This document shows positions 8,666-16,353 of a stretch of DNA of 64,000 nt, in pieces. The notes below the pieces were generated by a model. That model did not search any database, was not told the DNA's origin, and saw only the letters and a list, made by a program, of their open reading frames with translations. The DNA is taken from the NCBI RefSeq assembly GCF_937926365.1, contig NZ_CALAOH010000017.1, positions 4,401 to 68,400 on the forward strand, written 5' to 3'. The position numbers were made by a program, and so were the translations under genes. Position 1 is the stretch's first letter, and each line of letters opens with the position of its first letter. This stretch comes from an uncultured Azohydromonas sp. GTDB lineage: Bacteria; Pseudomonadota; Gammaproteobacteria; Burkholderiales; Burkholderiaceae_C.

Positions 8666-9775
8666 TCAGGCTCGAATTTTTTGGGGATTTGCAGAAATCG
8701 GCTTGTCCGATCCTGTTTTTTGTGCAAACGCAATTGGCTTTGCGCGGAAGTGGTGCGCATGGCCTGTCCAGGCACCATGCTGGTGCTGTCGCGAGTCTTG
8801 TTCGCTTGAATCTTGAATGGGCGCTGCAGCCGAGTCCGGAAGCACCGGCTGCGGTGTAGTCGCCCACCAGGTCGCCAGCACGATCAGCGAGCCACCGCTG
8901 TATACCTGCCAGGTCAACGGCTCGCCCAGCCACAGCAACGCGAACAGCGCGCCGAACACGGGCTCGCAACCCATGAGCAGCGACACGCGCGAAGGGCTGG
9001 TGCGCGCGGCGGCGTAGTTCTGCGCGAAGAACGCGAACACGGTGCAGAAGAGCACCAGGAAGCTGATGCTGAACCAGAACACTGGCTCCATCGGCAGCGG
9101 CGGCCAGGCGCCGCGGCGTATCAGCAGCGACAACAGCAGCGCGCCGAGGGCCATCACGCCGGCCTGCAGCGCCGTCAGCGTCAGGGCGGGCAGGGCATGC
9201 CGTCCGGCCACACGCTTGGTCAGGCAGACCAAGAAGGCCCGCAGCAGTGCCGCCAGCACCATCAGCCCGTTGCCCAGGCCGCTGTGCAGCGTTGCCGCCG
9301 CGGCCGTGCCAGCGTCAGCCAGCAGCGCTGCGCCCAGCACCGACACGCCCGCGGCCCAGAACATGCGCGCCGGGGGCCGCTGTCCCAACATGAACCACTC
9401 CACCAGCGGCGTGAAGGCCACGCACAAGCTGATGAGGAAGGCGGCGTTGGTAGCCGTGGTCAACGATACGCCGTAGGTCTCGCACAGGAAGATCGCCAGC
9501 AGGTTGCCGCCCAGCAGGCCGCCCACCTGTAGCCCCTGGCGCCAGTGGCCGCCCCACAGCGGCTTGAGCGCGGGCAGCAGCAGCACGAAGGTCAGGCCGA
9601 AGCGCAGGGCCAGGAATTCAGGCACCGGCAGCTGCTGCGTGGCCTGCTTGGCCAATGCATAGCTGCTGCCCCAGACGGCTGCCACCACCAGCAGCATGAA
9701 CTCGCCGCTGCCCATGCGGCTGCGCAGCCGCGAGCCGCCCCACGGGTGCCATTCTTGCGCCGGGATACCATTCAT
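8666..9775 (-). CDS. EamA-family drug/metabolite exporter with extended C-terminus
   Basis: An inner-membrane transporter of the DMT superfamily (RhaT/EamA type) with about ten predicted helices in two EamA repeats. The first begins F-M-L-L-V-V-A-A-V-W-G-S-S-Y-A and the second follows a loop at about residue 170. Such proteins export amino acids or metabolites; the substrate is unknown. It is 369 residues from ATG 9775, or 349 from ATG 9715, which begins closer to the first helix. The C-terminus carries about 50 hydrophilic residues rich in Q, H and S beyond the last helix, unusual for the family and possibly non-functional extension. It is divergent from the LysR gene at 9869 across 93 bases, so that regulator probably controls it. 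Confidence 0.85.
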   Translation of the reverse strand: MNGIPAQEWHPWGGSRLRSRMGSGEFMLLVVAAVWGSSYALAKQATQQLPVPEFLALRFGLTFVLLLPALKPLWGGHWRQGLQVGGLLGGNLLAIFLCETYGVSLTTATNAAFLISLCVAFTPLVEWFMLGQRPPARMFWAAGVSVLGAALLADAGTAAAATLHSGLGNGLMVLAALLRAFLVCLTKRVAGRHALPALTLTALQAGVMALGALLLSLLIRRGAWPPLPMEPVFWFSISFLVLFCTVFAFFAQNYAAARTSPSRVSLLMGCEPVFGALFALLWLGEPLTWQVYSGGSLIVLATWWATTPQPVLPDSAAAPIQDSSEQDSRQHQHGAWTGHAHHFRAKPIAFAQKTGSDKPISANPQKIRA

Positions 9776-9868
9776 GGAATATCAAAAGGAATTTGATTCG
9801 GATGCCGGTCATATTAAAAGCCGGTGGAATAATGGCCAACCGTTGAGCCGGAACAAGAGTATTGCGCC

Positions 9869-10786
9869 GTGGGAACAAATGCATTCTTGAAAATCCTGCC
9901 CGAAATGGTGAGCTTCCTGCGGGTGGCTGAATTGGGCAGTTTTTCCGCAGCCGCGAGCCAGCTCGGCATGACGCCCTCGGCCGTGAGCCGGCAGGTCACG
10001 CGGCTGGAAAAGGAGCTGGGTGTGCAGTTGATTCAGCGCACCACGCGGCAACTGCGCCTGACCGAGCCGGGCATCGAGGCGTTCGCGCATTGCCGCGCCT
10101 TGGTGACGGCGGCCCAGGCCACGATGCAGGTGGCCCAGCAGTTCGTGGGCGAGCCTCGCGGCCAAGTGCGCATCAGCGCACCCAAGGCATTTGCGCGCCA
10201 CGTGCTGCATCCATTGCTCATGGATTTTCTGGGGCGCCACCCGAGCCTGGATATGCAGCTCATCGTGGCGGATCGGGATATAGACCCCATTCGCGAAGGC
10301 GTGGATCTGGTGGTGCGGCTGACCCCCGATCCGCCGCAGGGGCTGGTGGCGCGGCCGCTGATGGCGGTGCGGCAAATCCTGTGCGCCGCGCCGCGTTATC
10401 TGGAGGAAAAGGGGGCCATCGGGCATCCGCGCGACCTGCTGGCGCACAGCTGCCTCTACCTGGGCGAGCAGGAGCGCGACAACCGCTGGCGCTTCTGCAA
10501 GGGCGACGAGGCGGTGGACGTGATCGTGCAAGGGCGCTACGTCGCCAACCACAGCGAGATCCGGCTGGACGCCGTGCGCGGCGGCCTGGGCGTGGGCTGC
10601 TTACCGGACTTCGTGGCCCGCGACGCGCTGGACAGCGGCTCGATCGTGCGCGTGCTCGACGACTGGGAGTTCCAGGCCAACTACCGCGGCCAGGCCTACC
10701 TGCTGTTTCCGCCGAACAGCTTCATGCTCTCCAAGTGCCGGGCATTGATCGACCACCTGACGACAGCCCTGCGGCGCCGGGATTGA
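9869..10786 (+). CDS. LysR-family transcriptional regulator
   Basis: A 305-residue LysR-type regulator from GTG 9869; ATG 9905 would remove the first 12 residues. The winged helix-turn-helix is at residues 15-75 (F-L-R-V-A-E-L-G-S-F-S-A-A-A, then S-A-V-S-R-Q-V-T-R-L-E). The effector domain follows from about 90 (V-R-I-S-A-P-K-A-F, then the D-L-V-V-R-L subdomain), resembling the CrgA/AaeR-like group common in Betaproteobacteria. It is divergent from the EamA exporter gene, the usual arrangement for a regulator of its neighbour. I could not define a convincing T-N11-A site in the 93-base intergenic region by eye. Confidence 0.88.
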   Translation: MGTNAFLKILPEMVSFLRVAELGSFSAAASQLGMTPSAVSRQVTRLEKELGVQLIQRTTRQLRLTEPGIEAFAHCRALVTAAQATMQVAQQFVGEPRGQVRISAPKAFARHVLHPLLMDFLGRHPSLDMQLIVADRDIDPIREGVDLVVRLTPDPPQGLVARPLMAVRQILCAAPRYLEEKGAIGHPRDLLAHSCLYLGEQERDNRWRFCKGDEAVDVIVQGRYVANHSEIRLDAVRGGLGVGCLPDFVARDALDSGSIVRVLDDWEFQANYRGQAYLLFPPNSFMLSKCRALIDHLTTALRRRD

Positions 10787-10795
10787 GCGCCGGCA

Positions 10796-11644
10796 TCACG
10801 GCGCTCCCGGCGGCGCCTCCGGCTCCACCTCGCTGGCGGCGGCCTGTGTGGCCGCCTGCCGGCCCGCCGCCGCCTTGCCCGCCTGCGCCGCGCCCGTGTC
10901 GCCGTTGCGCCGCACCTGCGCCAGCATTTCTCCCATCCACTGCGTCAGCAGCGCGGTGTAGGCGCGCTGCGCGTTCTCGTCGGTGAGCCCGTGGTCGGCG
11001 CCGGCGATGCAGCGGTAGGTCAGCGAGCGCGCCTGCAGGCAGGCCTCGCGGTAGCTGGTGATGACGGGATGCGGCACCCGGTCGTCGTGCTCGGACTCCA
11101 CGATCAGCACGTCGCCCTCGAAGTCGGCGCAGGCGCGCAGCGCGCGGTTGTCGTCGGCCTTGATGAAGCTGCGACGGTAGGCCTTGAGGTCCTGGTCCTT
11201 GTGCAGCCGAACCTTGGGCACTTCCCAGCCGGTGTCGATGTAGAGCGCCGGCACCCGCAGCGCCAGCCAGCGCACGCGGCGCATGCTGGTCAGGATGGCC
11301 GCCAGGTAGCCGCCGTAGCTGCTGCCCACCACGGCGATGGCGTCCGGGTCCACGTGCGGATGGCGCGTGAGCCGGTCGTAGGCGGCCAGCACGTCGCGCA
11401 GGTTGCTGTCGCGCGAGACGGATTCGCGCTGCTCCTTGGTGTCGGCATGGCCGCGCAGGTCGAAGGTCAGGCACACGCAGCCCAGCGCCGCGATCTCGCG
11501 CGCCCGGTTGAGGTACTGCTCCTGGCTGCCGCCCCAGCCGTGCACGAACAGCACGCCGGGCATGGCGGTTCCGGGCGTGATGACGGTGCCGTCGATGCTC
11601 ACGTCATCGACGGCGATCTCGACGGCTTGCTCGCGTGTGCTCAT
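10796..11644 (-). CDS. Alpha/beta hydrolase (dienelactone hydrolase/S9-like)
   Basis: A 282-residue cytoplasmic alpha/beta hydrolase starting at ATG 11644. The oxyanion strand reads V-L-F-V-H-G-W-G-G near residue 30. The nucleophile elbow is G-S-S-Y-G-G-Y, the acid lies in E-S-E-H-D-D-R-V-P, and the histidine in G-A-D-H-G-L, in the correct order for the triad. A roughly 35-residue alanine/glutamate-rich tail follows the fold. It is the last gene of a leftward cluster DUF72 (13892) - DUF3182 (12881) - hydrolase, with only 19 bases to DUF3182. The substrate is not deducible. Its stop is 9 bases from the end of the convergent LysR gene. Confidence 0.83.
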   Translation of the reverse strand: MSTREQAVEIAVDDVSIDGTVITPGTAMPGVLFVHGWGGSQEQYLNRAREIAALGCVCLTFDLRGHADTKEQRESVSRDSNLRDVLAAYDRLTRHPHVDPDAIAVVGSSYGGYLAAILTSMRRVRWLALRVPALYIDTGWEVPKVRLHKDQDLKAYRRSFIKADDNRALRACADFEGDVLIVESEHDDRVPHPVITSYREACLQARSLTYRCIAGADHGLTDENAQRAYTALLTQWMGEMLAQVRRNGDTGAAQAGKAAAGRQAATQAAASEVEPEAPPGAP

Positions 11645-11663
11645 GGTCCTCCCGTGTGAAGAG

Positions 11664-12881
11664 TCAGCTTTGGTCGGTGTGCAGCAGCGCGTACTTGGTG
11701 AGCGGACCCACGTGCTCGTCCACGCCGCGGTAGTACAGAACGGCGCCTTCGGGCAGCGGGCCGAGCTCGCCGTGCGCCTCCACGGTGGAGGCGCGCGCGG
11801 TTTCGCGCCGAGGGTCCTCGCACAGCGCCTGCAGCGCCGCCACCTCGGCGCCGCTGGCGCCGCCGATGCGCCAGGACTGCTCCAGCACGCCGACACACTC
11901 GCGCCCGGCGGCGTCGCGGCCCTGCACCACGTCGTAATTGGCGCGCGAGGCCAGGAAGCCTTCGAAGCAGTCGCGCGCGGCCTCGTGGTAGGTGCGCGCC
12001 AGCGCCACGGCGCGGGACGCCTCCGGATCGCCGCTGTCCAGTGCCATCTGCTCCAGGCGCTCGAAGCCGCCGCGCACCACCGTGAGCGTGGAGCCGCCGT
12101 AAACCTCCTGGCCGTGGCGGTTGTGGGTGTTGCGCTGGGTACCGAAGTAGCTCGCCACCAGCGAGCCCAGGCGCAGCAGCCCGATGCTCCAGGTCTTCAC
12201 CCCGTCGGCCAGGTTGCGCTCCAGCACCAGGCCGTGGCGCTCGATCTGCTCCACTGGCAGCGCCTCCAGTTGCGCCCGCAGCGCGGCCGCGTCGCGCGCC
12301 ACCGACTGCCCCGAGCCGCCGACGCCGCAGGCCAGTTTCAACCGCACCGGGCCGTCCGCCAGCAGCCGGGCGCCGGCCTCGCGGGCGTCGTCCAGGCTGA
12401 AGGCCGAGTAGCCGGGCAGCACGCTGTCGCGCACGCGCTCGCCGAAGCATTCGCTCCAGCCCGCGGGCGCGGCGGCACCGGGCCGGACCAGCCCGTGCGT
12501 GATGGCCTTGCTGGCGACGAAGGGCGCGGGCACCACGCCGCCAAACAAGTCCTCCTCGCCGCGGATGCCCAGGCGGTGCGCCGTCTCCAGCGAGGTGATG
12601 GTCTCGTTGGGCACCACGTAGCCCAGCGCGCCGGGCAGGTAGCTGGTGTCGGGTGCGATGTCGCCTTCCGTGAAGTCGCAGCCCAGCAGGGTGGCCAGGC
12701 GCTGCGCGATGCCGCGCTGGGTGGCCAGCTCGTGCTCGCGCGCATCGGCGCGGCAGGCCACGAAGCTCAAGCGCTTGAGCGGCGTGAGCGCATGGCACGT
12801 GCTGCCGGGCGGCTCGACGAGGGCCGAGGGAGGATGCCGGCCACCGGCCGACGGGACGAGGAGAGCTGCTGCGTTCGCCAT
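11664..12881 (-). CDS. DUF3182 family protein (ATP-grasp/biotin-carboxylase-like)
   Basis: A 405-residue protein of the uncharacterised DUF3182 family, which is distantly ATP-grasp-like. I use ATG 12881 (M-A-N-A-A-A-L-L, with GGGG upstream) in preference to an in-frame ATG 51 bases earlier. Conserved-looking segments include D-T-S-Y-L-P-G near residue 90, a glycine loop G-V-G-G-S-G-Q-S near 195 (candidate nucleotide-binding turn), the strand L-V-L-E-R-N-L, and G-V-L-E-Q-S-W-R-I-G-G-A-S-G-A-E near 340. There is no signal peptide or membrane helix. It is clustered with DUF72 and an alpha/beta hydrolase, an arrangement I recall as recurrent in Burkholderiales. Function unknown. Confidence 0.72.
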   Translation of the reverse strand: MANAAALLVPSAGGRHPPSALVEPPGSTCHALTPLKRLSFVACRADAREHELATQRGIAQRLATLLGCDFTEGDIAPDTSYLPGALGYVVPNETITSLETAHRLGIRGEEDLFGGVVPAPFVASKAITHGLVRPGAAAPAGWSECFGERVRDSVLPGYSAFSLDDAREAGARLLADGPVRLKLACGVGGSGQSVARDAAALRAQLEALPVEQIERHGLVLERNLADGVKTWSIGLLRLGSLVASYFGTQRNTHNRHGQEVYGGSTLTVVRGGFERLEQMALDSGDPEASRAVALARTYHEAARDCFEGFLASRANYDVVQGRDAAGRECVGVLEQSWRIGGASGAEVAALQALCEDPRRETARASTVEAHGELGPLPEGAVLYYRGVDEHVGPLTKYALLHTDQS

Positions 12882-12986
12882 GGGGAACCCCGGATCGGTC
12901 GGCGAAAGTGCCGGATGCCCGGGATTCGGCAACGGCCGTGCCCAGGCCTTTCCAGCGGGAGCCCGGGCGCGGCGCCCGTGGACGGC

Positions 12987-13892
12987 TCAGCGTTTGGAAA
13001 GCTGCAGCAGCCGCATCAGCGTGGCCGCGTTGCGCTGGCCCTGGTCCTCGAAGTTGTTGTTGAACACCACGTGGCAGCTCGCCACGCGCGCGGCGAGCTG
13101 GCGCAGGTGCTCGGCGATGCCGGCCAGTTCGGCCTCGCTGTAGTCGTAGTTGAAGCGGTCCGAGGCGGCGGTGGTGGGGCCGGCCGTGTTCCAGCTCTCG
13201 GTGTTGCGCCCGTGCAGCCGCAGCAGCGCGATGCCGGGGTGCGTCGCCTCCCACAGCGCCGGCACGCTGTTGCTGAAGCCCTGCGGGCCGTCCACCACGG
13301 TGTGCACCAGGCTCAGGTCGCGCAGCAGCGCCAGCGTGTCCGCCCGGTGCTTCTCGTCGAACCAGCTCTTGTGGCGGAACTCCACGCTGAGCAGGTGCTC
13401 GGGCATGTGCGCGACGCAATCCTGCACGTGCTCGATGCCGGCCGGGTTGCACACCACCCAGGGCGCGAACTGGAAGTGCACCAGCCCCAGCCGGCCGGCG
13501 TCCTGCAGCGGCTGCAGCGCCTGCTGAAAACGGCGCCACAGCTCGGCACGAATCTCCGGCGGCACGTGCTTCCAGTACAGGTTGCGTCCTTCCGGCCAGG
13601 CCAGCGCCTGGCGCAGATCCTCGTGCAGCACCTTGGTTTGCGTCTGGTGGCCGGTGAAGAGCCGGAAGGCCTTGACGTTCATCGTGAAGTCCGCCGGCGT
13701 GCGCTCGGACCACAGCCGCGCCGTGCTGGGGGAGGGCATGGCGTAGTAGGAGGAGTCCACCTCCACCAGCGGGAACTGCGAGGCGTAGTAGCGCAGCCGC
13801 GCCTCGGCGCTGTTGGCCTCCTTGGGATAGAAGCGCCCGCAGTCGATCAGCGACTTGTCCGTCCACGACGCGGTGCCGATCCGGATGTCCAT
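12987..13892 (-). CDS. DUF72 (YecE-like) family protein
   Basis: A 301-residue member of the DUF72/YecE family, a TIM-barrel fold of unknown biochemical role. Family signatures are clear: I-R-I-G-T-A-S-W at the N-terminus, E-V-D-S-S-Y-Y-A near residue 45, F-T-M-N-V-K-A-F near 70, S-V-E-F-R-H-K-S-W-F near 170, L-R-L-H-G-R-N near 225 and the terminal V-V-F-N-N-N-F-E-D-Q. Length is normal. It is the first gene of the leftward DUF72-DUF3182-hydrolase cluster, 34 bases downstream of the glucokinase stop, so read-through from glk is possible. Confidence 0.88.
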   Translation of the reverse strand: MDIRIGTASWTDKSLIDCGRFYPKEANSAEARLRYYASQFPLVEVDSSYYAMPSPSTARLWSERTPADFTMNVKAFRLFTGHQTQTKVLHEDLRQALAWPEGRNLYWKHVPPEIRAELWRRFQQALQPLQDAGRLGLVHFQFAPWVVCNPAGIEHVQDCVAHMPEHLLSVEFRHKSWFDEKHRADTLALLRDLSLVHTVVDGPQGFSNSVPALWEATHPGIALLRLHGRNTESWNTAGPTTAASDRFNYDYSEAELAGIAEHLRQLAARVASCHVVFNNNFEDQGQRNAATLMRLLQLSKR

Positions 13893-13926
13893 GCAACCAC
13901 CTTTCGCTGCCGCCGTGGCTGTTCAG

Positions 13927-14898
13927 TCAGTCCTGTTCCAGCGCCCGCGCCGCGCCCAGCAGGGCCGGCTCCTCGGCGCGGATGACGAAGGTGGGAATGC
14001 GGCCGAGGTAGTCGCGGTAGCGTCCCTTGTCCTCGAAGGCGGCGCGGAAGGGCGACGCGGCGAAGTAGGGGCCGAGCTTGGGCACGATGCCGCCGCCCAC
14101 GTACACGCCGCCGCGCGCGCCTAGCGTCAGCGCCAGGTTGCCCGCGGCGCTGCCCAGCAGCGCGCAGAAGCGCTGCAGCGCCTCAACGCACTGGGCGTCG
14201 CTGCCGGCCAGCGCCTTCTGGCTGATCTGCGCGGCGCTCAGCGACTGCGCCGGCACGCCGTCGAGCGTGGCGATGGCGCGGTAGAGGTTCTCCAGGCCCA
14301 TGCCGGAAACGACGCGCTCAACCGATACGTGGTCGAACTGCTTCCACAGCACGCGCAGGATGTCGGCCTCGCGCTCGCAGGTGGGCGCCGCCGTGGCATG
14401 GCCGCCCTCGCCGGGCACGGCGATCCAGCGCCCGTCGTGGCCGCACACCAGCGAGGCCATGCCCAGCCCGGTGCCCGGGCCGATGAGCACGCGCGGCGCG
14501 CGGTCCACGGTGCTGCCGCCGCCCACGGCGTCGAGCTGATCGCCGCCGAGCGCGGGCACCGCCAGCGCCAGGGCCTCGAAGTCGTTGAGCATGCACAGGC
14601 GCCGCAGTCCCAGCACCTGGCGCGTGGCCTCGATGGAGAAGCGCCAGGGGCCGTTGGTCATCTGCAGCCAGTCGCCCTCGATGGGGTTGGCAATGGCGAT
14701 GGCCGCCTCGCGCAGCGGAATCGGCCGGCTCGCCAACTGCGCGAGGTAGGCCTGCACGGCCGCTGCCAGGTCGGCGTGGTCCGCGGTGGGCAGCGTGCGT
14801 GCGGAATGCAGGTGGCCGAAGTCGTCGAGCAGGGCGAAGCGGGCGTTGGTGCCGCCCACGTCACCGACGAGGCGCAGGGTGTCAGGTCCGGGCTGCAT
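13927..14898 (-). CDS. glk: Glucokinase
   Basis: Glucokinase (ROK/bacterial glucokinase class, EC 2.7.1.2) phosphorylates glucose to glucose-6-phosphate in the cytoplasm. The 323-residue protein begins at ATG 14898, where a GGAG box sits about 12 bases upstream. Visible motifs are the phosphate-1 loop V-G-D-V-G-G-T-N-A-R, the sugar-binding L-N-D-F-E-A near residue 110, I-G-P-G-T-G-L-G near 142, G-E-G-G-H near 165 with the C-E-R-E acid, and the adenosine loop G-V-Y-V-G-G-G-I-V-P-K near 265. Length equals E. coli Glk (321). It is followed by the DUF72 cluster, with fbp just upstream beyond the tRNA, which places two sugar-phosphate enzymes close together. Confidence 0.95.
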   Translation of the reverse strand: MQPGPDTLRLVGDVGGTNARFALLDDFGHLHSARTLPTADHADLAAAVQAYLAQLASRPIPLREAAIAIANPIEGDWLQMTNGPWRFSIEATRQVLGLRRLCMLNDFEALALAVPALGGDQLDAVGGGSTVDRAPRVLIGPGTGLGMASLVCGHDGRWIAVPGEGGHATAAPTCEREADILRVLWKQFDHVSVERVVSGMGLENLYRAIATLDGVPAQSLSAAQISQKALAGSDAQCVEALQRFCALLGSAAGNLALTLGARGGVYVGGGIVPKLGPYFAASPFRAAFEDKGRYRDYLGRIPTFVIRAEEPALLGAARALEQD

Positions 14899-14977
14899 GG
14901 CGAGGCTCCACTCCAATCCCGATCAGGTCCGAAAGATTGCCGTCCCGCCCGCGAAGGCGTCCGGACAGGGACCAACG

Positions 14978-15011
14978 AAAAAGCCCAGGTTCCGTGAGAA
15001 ACCTGGGCTTT
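14978..15011 (-). terminator. Rho-independent terminator after tRNA-Thr
   Basis: A 12-bp perfect stem (AAAGCCCAGGTT at 14980-14991 with its complement at 15000-15011) with an 8-base loop. Read leftward it is followed by a run of T (complement of 14977-14982). It sits 7 bases past the 3' end of the tRNA and thus ends that transcript. Confidence 0.85.
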
Positions 15012-15018
15012 AGGGTGT

Positions 15019-15094
15019 TGGTGCCGGTGAAGAGAGTCGAACTCCCGACCTTCGCATTACGAATGCGCTGCTCTACCAACTGAGCTACACCGGC
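15019..15094 (-). tRNA. tRNA-Thr (anticodon CGU)
   Basis: A 76-nt tRNA including the encoded CCA end (complement of 15019-15021). The acceptor stem GCCGGTG/CACCGGC pairs perfectly, the discriminator is A, and the D-arm (AGCTCAGTTGGTAGAGC) and T-arm (GGTTCGA-type) are standard. The anticodon loop TTCGTAA gives CGU, decoding ACG. The anticodon region matches E. coli tRNA-Thr(CGU) almost base for base. It has its own promoter and terminator. Confidence 0.96.
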
Positions 15095-15109
15095 GCTGAC
15101 AAGAATTAG

Positions 15110-15139
15110 ATTATGGCACAGGTTTGAGGGGGACGACAA
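15110..15139 (-). promoter_or_regulatory. Sigma-70-type promoter of tRNA-Thr
   Basis: On the minus strand a -35-like TTGTCG (complement of 15134-15139) and a -10 CATAAT (complement of 15110-15115) are 18 bases apart. Transcription would start near 15103, about 9 bases before the mature tRNA 5' end. Assigned by eye. Confidence 0.55.
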
Positions 15140-15189
15140 GCTTTTTGCTTGAAATTTTTCAAACCCGTTCCGGCAGGGCGTGCGGCGAG

Positions 15190-15286
15190 GGTTGAGAAGG
15201 CCAGGAAAGTGGGGCACGGGGGCTGGGCGATGCGCTGGTGCGTGGGCGCAGCGCGCGGCAAACCCCGTGCCGGTGCCTTCTCAACC
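15190..15286. repeat. Nested long inverted repeat between fbp and tRNA-Thr
   Basis: The outer arms GGTTGAGAAGGC (15190-15201) and GCCTTCTCAACC (15275-15286) are exact complements. Inside them GGCACGGGG (15213-15221) and CCCCGTGCC (15263-15271) are also exact complements, leaving a roughly 41-base GC-rich apical region. The whole folds into a two-tier hairpin of 97 bases and begins 9 bases after the fbp stop. Without a T-run it is not a canonical terminator. It may be a processed RNA end, a small structured RNA or a mobile miniature element. Confidence 0.6.
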
Positions 15287-15294
15287 GTGGCGGC

Positions 15295-16311
15295 TCACTT
15301 CTTCGCGGCTTCCAGGTGGTAGCCCGTGACCTGCTCCACCTCGTTCTTGGAGCCCAGGATCACGCTCACGCGCTCGTGCAGCTTGGTGGGCTGGATGTCG
15401 AGGATGCGCTGGTGGCCGTTGGTGGCGGCGCCGCCGGCCTGCTCCACCAGGAAGGCCATCGGGTTGGCCTCGTACATCAGGCGCAGCTTGCCGGGCTTGC
15501 TCGGCTCGCGCGCGTCCCACGGGTACATGAAGATGCCGCCGCGGCTGAGGATGCGGTGCACGTCGGCCACCATGGAGGCGATCCAGCGCATGTTGAAGTC
15601 CTTGCCGCGCGGACCCGTGCTGCCGGCCAGGCATTCGTCGATGTAGCGCTTCACCGGGGCGTCCCAGTGGCGCATGTTGCTCATGTTGATCGCGAATTCC
15701 TTGGTGTCGGCCGGGATCTGCACGCCCTGATCGACCAGGAACCAGCCGCCGAGCTCGCGGTCGAGCGTGAACATCACCACACCGGCGCCCACGGTCAGCA
15801 CCAGCGTGGTCTGCGGGCCGTACACGCAGTAGCCCGCGGCCACCTGCTGGCGCCCCGGCTGCAGGAAGTCGGCCTCGCTCACGCCCTCGTGGTCGGCCGG
15901 CTTCTTGAGCACCGAGAAGATGGTGCCGATGCTGACGTTGACGTCGATGTTGGAGGAGCCGTCCAGCGGATCGAACAGCAGCAGGAACTCGCCCTGCGGG
16001 TAGCGGTTGGGGATGATGTGGATCTCATCCATCTCCTCGCTGGCCATGGCCGCGAGGTGGCCGCCCCACTCGTTGGCCTCGATCAGCACCTCGTTGGAGA
16101 TGATGTCGAGCTTCTTCTGCACCTCGCCCTGCACGTTCTCGCTGCCGGCGCTGCCCAGCACCTCGCCCAGCGCGCCCTTGTTCACGGCGATGGCGATGCG
16201 CTTGCACGCGCGCGCCACCACCTCGATCAGCAGCCGCAGCTGCGCCGGGATGTTGTCGTGCTCGCGCTGCTGCTCGACCAGGTACTGGGTCAGACTGACT
16301 CGATGGCTCAT
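15295..16311 (-). CDS. fbp: Fructose-1,6-bisphosphatase class 1
   Basis: Class 1 FBPase (EC 3.1.3.11) removes the 1-phosphate from fructose-1,6-bisphosphate, the committed step of gluconeogenesis and, in autotrophs, of the Calvin cycle. The 338-residue protein shows the metal site D-P-L-D-G-S-S-N-I-D near residue 113, A-S-E-E-M-D near 90, the substrate region M-R-W-I-A-S-M-V-A-D-V-H near 243, and G-G-I-F-M-Y-P near 258. Length is normal (E. coli 332). The ATG at 16311 follows a short 42-base gap from pepN upstream, so co-transcription with pepN is likely. The large inverted repeat at 15190-15286 lies directly after its stop. Confidence 0.96.
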   Translation of the reverse strand: MSHRVSLTQYLVEQQREHDNIPAQLRLLIEVVARACKRIAIAVNKGALGEVLGSAGSENVQGEVQKKLDIISNEVLIEANEWGGHLAAMASEEMDEIHIIPNRYPQGEFLLLFDPLDGSSNIDVNVSIGTIFSVLKKPADHEGVSEADFLQPGRQQVAAGYCVYGPQTTLVLTVGAGVVMFTLDRELGGWFLVDQGVQIPADTKEFAINMSNMRHWDAPVKRYIDECLAGSTGPRGKDFNMRWIASMVADVHRILSRGGIFMYPWDAREPSKPGKLRLMYEANPMAFLVEQAGGAATNGHQRILDIQPTKLHERVSVILGSKNEVEQVTGYHLEAAKK

Positions 16312-16353
16312 GGGTGCTGCCTCCTGGGAAAAATGCTATGGGATTCGGATTCG

